Positions 1 to 4,781 of a stretch of 5,921 nucleotides of DNA are shown here, piece by piece. The stretch's first letter is position 1. Each line of letters starts with the position of its first letter. Both the position numbers and the translations under genes were made by a program. Under the pieces are notes generated by a model. That model was not told the DNA's origin. It saw only the letters and a list, made by a program, of their open reading frames with translations, and searched no databases. The stretch is from Sva-07 sp031430875. GTDB taxonomy: Bacteria > Actinomycetota > Acidimicrobiia > Acidimicrobiales > Ilumatobacteraceae. The stretch covers positions 1-5,921 of the forward strand of contig JANPCI010000501.1 in NCBI GenBank assembly GCA_031430875.1. The letters run 5' to 3'.

Positions 1-52
1 CGATCCGTTTCCCCGCGAGCTCTTCGGCAATCACGGTTGACAGTTCTACCAC
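1..52 (-). CDS. 5' end of a leftward gene, possible SDR-type reductase (partial)
   Basis: A leftward frame is open from an in-frame stop at 59-61 to the left edge. It reads MVELSTVIAEELAGKRI from a GTG at 52, or starts at the GTG at 34. The pattern 'IAEELAGKRI' just before a missing beta strand resembles the N-terminus of actinobacterial NAD(P)-binding Rossmann proteins, where 'LAGKRI' leads directly into a TGxTGFxG motif (fatty acyl-CoA reductase-like, extended SDR). Only about 17 codons are visible, so the catalytic and cofactor residues lie outside the window. The gene is divergent from the tetR gene, with an operator-like palindrome between them, which fits a TetR target. The start is uncertain: no good Shine-Dalgarno sequence is visible. 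A chance open frame cannot be excluded. Confidence 0.45.
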   Translation of the reverse strand, partial: MVELSTVIAEELAGKRI

Positions 53-65
53 GATCCTCTACCAA
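37..65 (+). promoter_or_regulatory. Probable promoter of the tetR gene
   Basis: A consensus -35 hexamer TTGACA at 37-42 is followed, after 17 bp, by TACCAA at 60-65, a weak -10 that keeps the TA and the fifth-position A. Transcription would start near 72, only about five bases before the ATG at 77, so the mRNA would be nearly leaderless. This matches the lack of a real Shine-Dalgarno sequence. The -10 lies inside the palindrome at 57-74, so a bound repressor would block RNA polymerase. The -35 match is seen directly; the start point is inferred. Confidence 0.5.
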
Positions 66-74
66 TTGGTAGAG
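57..74. promoter_or_regulatory. 18-bp perfect palindrome, probable TetR-family operator
   Basis: CTCTACCAATTGGTAGAG is a perfect inverted repeat with no central spacer, ending two bases before the tetR start codon. Its size, symmetry and ACC...GGT core resemble known TetR-family operators. An extra half-site, TCTACCA at 45-51, repeats the left arm (58-64) with 13-bp periodicity. The palindrome covers the presumed tetR -10 region and lies just upstream of the leftward gene, so one bound dimer could repress both directions. Binding by the adjacent repressor is inferred. Confidence 0.7.
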
Positions 75-76
75 AG

Positions 77-661
77 ATGAGCACACGTGACCGGATCCTG
101 ACGACATCGCTCGACCTGTTCGGGTCGCGTGGTGTCGACGCAGTGTCGCTCGACGAGATCGCCAGAACGGTGGGCGTGCGCAAGCAGACGGTGCTCTACT
201 GGTTCGAGTCGAAGGATGCCCTCGTCGACGAGGTGCTCGCCGTTGCAGCAACCGAACTCGTGGTCGTGATCGACGCAGCGCTGCGAGCCGCCCCCGACGA
301 TCCGCTCGATCGGATCGACGCGGTCGTCCGCGCGGTGTTCCGGCCCGCTGTGCGCCGACCGGCGCTGCTCGGCCTGATCAGAGAGGTCAGCCGGCTCGAG
401 TCAGCACAGGCAACGAGACTGCGCGAGGGCCTGCAGTCACTCATCGACCGTGCGGTCGGCTATCTCGCGGTCGAGATGGACGCTGGCCGCCTGCGCCGCG
501 GTGACCCTGGCCTCGTCGCAGCGCTCGGATATGCGACCCTCACCGGTATCGCCACCGAGCCTGAGGCGCTCCGCGCCGTCGGCTGGCAGCCCGACGCCGT
601 CGGCCTGCGCCGCCTCCGCGACGAACTCCGAGCCTTCCTCCGCGCCGCCCTCGCGCCCTGA
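77..661 (+). CDS. TetR/AcrR-family transcriptional regulator
   Basis: This 194-residue protein has the usual TetR length and layout. Residues 1-50 form the three-helix DNA-binding domain, with the helix-turn-helix at about 24-43 (SLDEIARTVGVRKQTVLYWF) and the conserved F/Y-x-SK-xx-L segment right after it (FESKDALVDEVL). The rest is an alpha-helical ligand-binding and dimerisation domain whose sequence is not conserved enough to name an inducer. Such proteins are usually dimeric repressors released by a small molecule. The ATG at 77 is chosen because MSTRDRIL begins exactly where TetR helix 1 is expected and sits directly behind the palindromic operator. Autoregulation and control of the divergent left-hand gene are likely from layout. 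Control of the exporters 2.5 kb away is possible but unsupported. Transcription ends facing ddl, with a strong hairpin after the stop codon. Confidence 0.93.
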   Translation: MSTRDRILTTSLDLFGSRGVDAVSLDEIARTVGVRKQTVLYWFESKDALVDEVLAVAATELVVVIDAALRAAPDDPLDRIDAVVRAVFRPAVRRPALLGLIREVSRLESAQATRLREGLQSLIDRAVGYLAVEMDAGRLRRGDPGLVAALGYATLTGIATEPEALRAVGWQPDAVGLRRLRDELRAFLRAALAP

Positions 662-670
662 TCCCATCCG

Positions 671-715
671 AGCGATGAGGTTGTGGCGCGAGGGGTGCGC
701 CGGAATCTCATCGCT
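671..715. terminator. Long hairpin between convergent tetR and ddl, probable terminator
   Basis: AGCGATGAG (671-679) and CTCATCGCT (707-715) are perfect inverted repeats. Inside them GGCGC (685-689) pairs with GCGCC (697-701) around a 7-base loop. The bases between pair as G-U, A-U, A-U, one G-G mismatch, and G-U, so the rightward RNA can form an almost continuous 19-pair stem. It begins nine bases after the tetR stop codon. In the leftward ddl transcript the two G-U pairs become A-C mismatches, so the fold is weaker there. Neither side has a U-tract, so it is not a textbook intrinsic terminator, although U-tract-free hairpins are often proposed in actinobacteria. Confidence 0.6.
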
Positions 716-736
716 GGGGGGGCTGGAGGGGTGGGG
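716..736 (+). other. G-run cluster with G-quadruplex potential
   Basis: Directly after the hairpin the plus strand has a run of seven G (716-722), then GGGG at 728-731 and GGGG at 733-736. Splitting the first run gives four tracts of at least three G with loops of one, five and one or two bases, which meets the usual quadruplex pattern. The opposite strand, which is the sequence just past the ddl stop codon, is almost pure C with very little G, a composition favoured by Rho. The pattern is seen directly; folding or Rho use is inference. Confidence 0.5.
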
Positions 737-1846
737 TCAGCGTTTGGTGTTGCGGCGGCGGCGGGCGTGGCGTTCGAGCGCGAGGTCGACGAGGCGGTCG
801 ATCAGCTCGCTGTAGCTCAGCCCCGACTCGATCCACAGCTTGGGGTACATCGAGATGGGCGTGAATCCGGGCATGGTGTTCACTTCGTTGCACAGGAAAC
901 CCCGGCCGTTGCCGTCCCCTTCGACCGCACCGTCCATCTCGTAGAAGAAGTCGACTCGGGCCAGCCCGTCGCAGCGCAACGCACGGAAGGTGTCGATCGC
1001 GAGTCGTCTGACCTCGTCGGCGGCTGCCTCGGAGAGTGGCGCCGGGATGAGCAGTTGGGCGCCATCGGTGACGTACTTGTCTTCGTAGCTGTAGAACTCT
1101 TCGCCCGGCACGATCTCGCCGGGCACGGACGCCTTCGGGTCGGTGGTGCCGAGCACGGCGACCTCGATCTCCCGTCCGACGATGGCCTCCTCCACGACTA
1201 TCATCTCGTCGTAGGTGAGCGCGTGGTCGATCGCCTCGCGCAGCGCCTCGATGCTCGATGCCTTCGACACGCCCACCGACGACCCCATGTTGGCCGGCTT
1301 GACGAACAACGGCAGACCGAGCTCGGCAACGAGTTGGGTGGGAAGTCCTGGGGTCATCTCGTGTTCGGCGAACGCCCGGTAGCGAGCCTGCGCGATGCCC
1401 GCAGCCGTGAGTACCTGCTTGGCCATCGCCTTGTCCATCGACACGGCCGATCCGAGTACGCCGCTGCCGACGTAGGGCACGTTGGCCAGGTCGAGCATGC
1501 CCTGCACGGTGCCGTCCTCGCCGAGCGGCCCGTGGAGCAGGGGCAGCACGACGGTGATCTCGTCGGAACCAGCAGCGTCAGCCAGCATCGGGGTGGGCGA
1601 CACGTTCGTGCCGGTCGGGTCGAGGCGTCCGGGGATCGAGTCGGGACCGATGAGGAGCGCGGCCGCGGCGTGCTCGGCGAGCGCCCACTGGCCCTCGGTC
1701 GAGATGCCCACCGGGGTGATCCGATACCGGTGCCGATCGGCGGCACGCAGCACGTGTGCTGCGGTGGTGCACGACACATCGTGTTCGGCCGACTCGCCGC
1801 CGAACAGCACCACCAGATGAATCCGAGCATGCGGGTCGTCGACCAT
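737..1846 (-). CDS. ddl: D-alanine--D-alanine ligase
   Basis: This 369-residue cytoplasmic ATP-grasp enzyme joins two D-alanines, using ATP, to make the dipeptide that ends the peptidoglycan stem. Family motifs appear in order: LFGGESAEHDVS (14-25), HGPLGEDG (105-112), YVGSGVLGSAVSMDK (125-139), the ATP-binding KPANMGSSVGVSK (183-195), GREIEVAVLG (224-233), and the metal-binding end RVDF (297-300) with NEVNTMPGFTPISMYP (320-335). The omega-loop segment FYSYEDKY (251-258) keeps the tyrosine linked to D-Ala-D-Ala rather than D-Ala-D-lactate ligases, so a vancomycin-resistance VanA-type role is unlikely. A Gly/Asp-rich insert at about 303-317 lengthens the hairpin before the NEVNTMPG motif. The C-terminus is strongly basic (ERHARRRRNTKR). 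The ATG is the only start close to the first beta strand. The gene is divergent from murF, the next enzyme to use its product. Confidence 0.95.
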   Translation of the reverse strand: MVDDPHARIHLVVLFGGESAEHDVSCTTAAHVLRAADRHRYRITPVGISTEGQWALAEHAAAALLIGPDSIPGRLDPTGTNVSPTPMLADAAGSDEITVVLPLLHGPLGEDGTVQGMLDLANVPYVGSGVLGSAVSMDKAMAKQVLTAAGIAQARYRAFAEHEMTPGLPTQLVAELGLPLFVKPANMGSSVGVSKASSIEALREAIDHALTYDEMIVVEEAIVGREIEVAVLGTTDPKASVPGEIVPGEEFYSYEDKYVTDGAQLLIPAPLSEAAADEVRRLAIDTFRALRCDGLARVDFFYEMDGAVEGDGNGRGFLCNEVNTMPGFTPISMYPKLWIESGLSYSELIDRLVDLALERHARRRRNTKR

Positions 1847-1852
1847 CGGCCC

Positions 1853-1862
1853 ACGGTACCGT
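1853..1862. promoter_or_regulatory. Palindromic possible bidirectional -10 core between ddl and murF
   Basis: ACGGTACCGT is a perfect 10-bp palindrome in the 24-bp gap between the divergent starts. On each strand it supplies TACCGT, a TAnnnT hexamer of the actinobacterial -10 type. Rightward it spans 1857-1862 and ends eight bases before the murF GTG; leftward it ends six bases before the ddl ATG. At these distances both transcripts would be leaderless or nearly so, consistent with the lack of a Shine-Dalgarno sequence for either gene. I see no convincing -35 on either side, and TAnnnT is common by chance, so the promoter reading is tentative. Confidence 0.4.
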
Positions 1863-1870
1863 CGGCGTCC

Positions 1871-3166
1871 GTGAGGATTCGAGCATCCGAGGCTGCCGCG
1901 GGAATCGGCGGGCGCCTGATCGGCCCCGACGTCGAGTTCGACGGGGCATCGTTCGATTCACGATCCACGAAGTCGGGCCAACTCTTCGTACCGATCGTTG
2001 CCGAGCGCGACGGCCACGAGTTCATCGGTGTCGCGCGAGAGGCGGGTGCCCCGGTGCACCTGACGAGCGAGCCCGACCCGTATCGGCGCAACGGCACGGC
2101 GATCGAGGTGGCCGATACCGCTCTGGCATTGCTCGCACTCGCTGGATGGGCGCGCCGCCGCCTGGACGCGCGGGTGGTGGGTGTCACCGGCAGTGTCGGC
2201 AAGACCTCGACGAAGGACCTGATGGCGGCGGCATGCGGCGTCGGGCGGCGGACGCGGGCGAACGAACGCAGCTTCAACAACGACCAGGGGATGCCGGTCA
2301 CGATCTTGAACGCGCCAGACGACACCGAGGTGTTGATCCTCGAAATGGGGATGCGCGGGTTCGGACACATCAGCCGGCTCTGCGAGGTCGCCCGGCCCGA
2401 CATCGGTGTCGTCACCGTGGTCGGCGAAGCGCACACCGAGCTGGTGGGTGGCCTCGAGGGCGTCGCTCGAGCGAAGGGCGAGCTGGTCGAAGCGCTGCCT
2501 GCTTCTGGCACGGCGGTGCTGAACGCCGACGACCCACGGGTCGTCGCGATGGCGGCACGGACCGGGGCCGACGTGATCACCTTCGGAGCGGTCGGTGATG
2601 TGCGCGTCAGCAACGTCGTGCTCGACGATGCAGCCTTGGCTGACTTCAGCGTCGACACGCCGTGGGGAAGCGGACGCGTGCACTTGGCGGTGCCCGGGCG
2701 GCACATGGTGACCAACGCCGCTGCGGCGCTTGCCGTTGCCGGCATCGTCGGAGTCGACCTCGCAGCGGCCATCGACGCCCTCTCGACGGCCACGGTGTCG
2801 GGCATGCGGATGGAGGTGACCACCGCACCGAGCGGTGCCACCATCGTCAACGATGCCTACAACGCCAACCCCACCTCGATGCGTGCGGCTCTCGATGCGC
2901 TCGCAGCGATGCGGGCGACGAGGCATGTCGCGGTGCTCGGAGTGATGGCCGAGATCGCCGAACCCGAACCTTCCCACCGTGAGATCGCCGAGTACGCAGA
3001 CGAACTCGGCATCGACCTGATCGCGGTGGGAACCGCCCTCTACGGGATCGAGCCGACCGACGACGCGCGCTCCGCAATCGGCGACCTCGGCCCCGACGTC
3101 GCCGTGCTGGTCAAGGCCAGCCGCGCCGCCGGTCTCGAACGTGTCGTGCTCACCCTGATGGGGTGA
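1871..3166 (+). CDS. murF: UDP-N-acetylmuramoyl-tripeptide--D-alanyl-D-alanine ligase
   Basis: From the GTG at 1871 this is a 431-residue cytoplasmic Mur ligase, close to the usual 450. It adds D-Ala-D-Ala to the UDP-MurNAc-tripeptide with ATP. Visible parts are an N-terminal uridine-nucleotide domain with FDSRSTKSGQLFVPI (28-42), the P-loop GVTGSVGKTSTK (104-115), the MurF-like SFNNDQGMPVTIL (134-146), a central His 188, AKGE (201-204), NADDPR (218-223), the signature NDAYNANPTSM (327-337), and the C-terminal domain with SHREIAEYADELG (368-380) and LVKASR (413-418). The frame stays open far upstream, but only across antisense ddl. The GTG at 1871 places MRIRASEAAAGIGG where MurF proteins normally begin. 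In-frame ATGs at 1817 and 1829 would overlap ddl. No dcw-cluster genes (murE, mraY, murD) flank it, which is unusual. The 3' end overlaps the convergent exporter gene by 17 bp. Confidence 0.92.
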   Translation: MRIRASEAAAGIGGRLIGPDVEFDGASFDSRSTKSGQLFVPIVAERDGHEFIGVAREAGAPVHLTSEPDPYRRNGTAIEVADTALALLALAGWARRRLDARVVGVTGSVGKTSTKDLMAAACGVGRRTRANERSFNNDQGMPVTILNAPDDTEVLILEMGMRGFGHISRLCEVARPDIGVVTVVGEAHTELVGGLEGVARAKGELVEALPASGTAVLNADDPRVVAMAARTGADVITFGAVGDVRVSNVVLDDAALADFSVDTPWGSGRVHLAVPGRHMVTNAAAALAVAGIVGVDLAAAIDALSTATVSGMRMEVTTAPSGATIVNDAYNANPTSMRAALDALAAMRATRHVAVLGVMAEIAEPEPSHREIAEYADELGIDLIAVGTALYGIEPTDDARSAIGDLGPDVAVLVKASRAAGLERVVLTLMG

Positions 3167-4757
3167 CGATGCGTTCGTCCTCGCGTGAGCCGACCTCGCT
3201 CGGTAATTTCGCGGTGAAGGCGAGCGAGCCGAGTGCGAGCAGCGCAGCCGCGAGCAGCCCGGTCTTCAGCGCCTGGAGTTGGGCATCGCTGTAGCTGTCG
3301 ACGACGGCATCGACCTCGTCGGTCGCGAGGCCTGCCGACTGCGCAGCCTGCTCGACCGAATCGGCCGACACGAAGTCGATGCCATCTTCGACCGCCACCA
3401 CGACCTGTTGCTCGATGCTGTCGTCGAGACGTTCGTCTGCCTGGACGTTCGTGACGAAGCCGCTGGCGAGCCCGGCGAGTACCACGCCACCAATGAGCGC
3501 GACACCGATCGACGAACCGAGCTGCTGGCCGGTGAACTGCAGCCCACCCGCCTCGCCGCGGCCGGATGCATCGACCGACGACTGCACCACATTGCCGAGC
3601 TGCGAGGCAATCAGACCCATCCCGACACCGAGTACACCCATCGCAACAGCGAATGACGACTCGTCGAGATCGGGTTGCACGGTGGCAAGCAGCAGCAGGC
3701 TGGCAAGCCCGGTGAGGGCGAGGCCGGTCCGCACGATGCCGCGAACGGAGTAACGGTTCGACAGTCGCGACCCGGTCGCGGAAGCGACGAACATCATGAT
3801 CGACACAGGGAGCATCTTGACGCCGGTCTCGAGCGCGTCGAGTCCGAGGACGAGCTGGAGGTAGAGCGGGATCGTGAAGAAGATCCCCATCAGGATGAGG
3901 TTCTGGGAGAACAATCCGATGAGCCCGGCGCGCAGGACCGGGATCGAGAGCAGGTCGAGGTGAACCAGCGGATCCTTCCCCGTCCGCTCCCGGTGGCGCT
4001 GCCAACTGACGAACGCCCACAGCAGCAACGCCCCGAACGCCATGAGGAACAACGTGAGTGAGAAGCCGAACGGTTCGATCGGCGAGTTCTTGGGCTTGAC
4101 CCAGCCCCAGGTGCCGGCCTGCAGCGTGGCGAGGACGACGGCGCCGAGCCCGGCGGCCACGAGCACCGATCCGACGACATCGAGTCGCGGCTTGGTCCCG
4201 CTGCGCGGCGCGTCGAGCACGAACGGAGTCATGATCAAGATCCCGATCACGATCACGACCTCGCCGACGAACACCACGCGCCAGCTGAGTTCGGTGGTGG
4301 CCCAACCTCCGACGATCGGGCCGATGGCGATGCCGGCGCCGGCAACGCCACCGATGATCGCGTAGGCGATCTTGCGGCTGGGGCCTTCGTAGTTACCGGC
4401 GATCAGTGCTGCCATGGCAGGCAACACCAGGGCGGCGCCGATGCCTTCGAGTACCGACCAGCCGAGGGCGAGCACGGCGACGGTGGGCGCTGCTGCAGTG
4501 ATCGCCGAGCCGCAGGCGTAGATGACCAGGCCGATGACGAACGTACGTCGGCGACCGAGGATGTCGCCGATCTTGCCGCCGGTGAGCATCAACATTGCCA
4601 TGACCAGGCTGTAGAAGGTGATGACGGCCTGGATCGTCGTGACCGTCGTGTCGAAGTCTTCGACGAGTTGGCTGATCGCAACGTTCATCACCGACTGGTC
4701 GAGGACCATGATGAACTGGGCGCCCGCCAGGGCGACGAGCGGGAGCCAGCGCTTCAT
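3150..4757 (-). CDS. DHA2-family (EmrB/QacA-like, 14-helix) MFS drug exporter
   Basis: This 535-residue inner-membrane protein resembles proton-coupled multidrug exporters of the DHA2 family; the substrate cannot be named. Helix 1 carries LDQSVMNVAIS (19-29) with the family's acidic residue, motif A is GGKIGDILGRRR (60-71), and the antiporter motif C is AGAGIAIGPIVGGW (139-152). Hydrophobic segments continue to about residue 515, consistent with 14 helices. Between the last two helices lies a hydrophilic segment of about 60 residues (roughly 436-498) rich in Asp, Glu, Gln and Ser, probably exposed outside the membrane; comparable loops occur in actinobacterial DHA2 proteins. The ATG start gives the expected short cytoplasmic lead MKRWLP. 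It starts 24 bp after the stop of the second MFS gene, so co-transcription is likely. No strong Shine-Dalgarno is visible; AGGGG is about 14 bases upstream of the ATG, which is too far. Confidence 0.92.
   Translation of the reverse strand: MKRWLPLVALAGAQFIMVLDQSVMNVAISQLVEDFDTTVTTIQAVITFYSLVMAMLMLTGGKIGDILGRRRTFVIGLVIYACGSAITAAAPTVAVLALGWSVLEGIGAALVLPAMAALIAGNYEGPSRKIAYAIIGGVAGAGIAIGPIVGGWATTELSWRVVFVGEVVIVIGILIMTPFVLDAPRSGTKPRLDVVGSVLVAAGLGAVVLATLQAGTWGWVKPKNSPIEPFGFSLTLFLMAFGALLLWAFVSWQRHRERTGKDPLVHLDLLSIPVLRAGLIGLFSQNLILMGIFFTIPLYLQLVLGLDALETGVKMLPVSIMMFVASATGSRLSNRYSVRGIVRTGLALTGLASLLLLATVQPDLDESSFAVAMGVLGVGMGLIASQLGNVVQSSVDASGRGEAGGLQFTGQQLGSSIGVALIGGVVLAGLASGFVTNVQADERLDDSIEQQVVVAVEDGIDFVSADSVEQAAQSAGLATDEVDAVVDSYSDAQLQALKTGLLAAALLALGSLAFTAKLPSEVGSREDERIVTPSG
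3195..3228. terminator. Possible hairpin beyond the murF 3' end
   Basis: CTCGCTCG (3195-3202) and CGAGCGAG (3221-3228) are perfect 8-bp inverted repeats separated by 18 bases, starting 29 bases after the murF stop codon. No U-run follows. The repeat lies inside the C-terminal coding region of the convergent exporter, so it could simply reflect codons for alanine, leucine and serine. It is the only hairpin I noticed that could end murF transcription. Confidence 0.25.
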
Positions 4758-4781
4758 CCGCCCGACCGTAGCCCCTGCCGC

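Noticed and set aside
737..1846. Ddl as a VanA/VanB-type D-Ala-D-Lac ligase of a glycopeptide-resistance cluster
   Set aside because: The omega-loop FYSYEDKY keeps the tyrosine typical of D-Ala-D-Ala ligases, and no vanH, vanX or VanRS-like genes are present.
683..1870. A very long rightward open frame running from the tetR-ddl gap into murF, seemingly an 827-residue fusion
   Set aside because: Bases 737-1846 clearly code for Ddl on the other strand. The upstream part of the rightward frame has no recognisable domain and is rich in His, Arg, Gly and Val, as expected for an antisense shadow in GC-rich DNA. murF homology begins at about 1871.
1354..2850. A 498-residue leftward open frame antisense to murF and extending into ddl in another frame
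   Set aside because: Its composition (Ser, Arg, Thr, Pro, Ala rich) is low in complexity and has no domain, while the opposite strand carries all MurF motifs.
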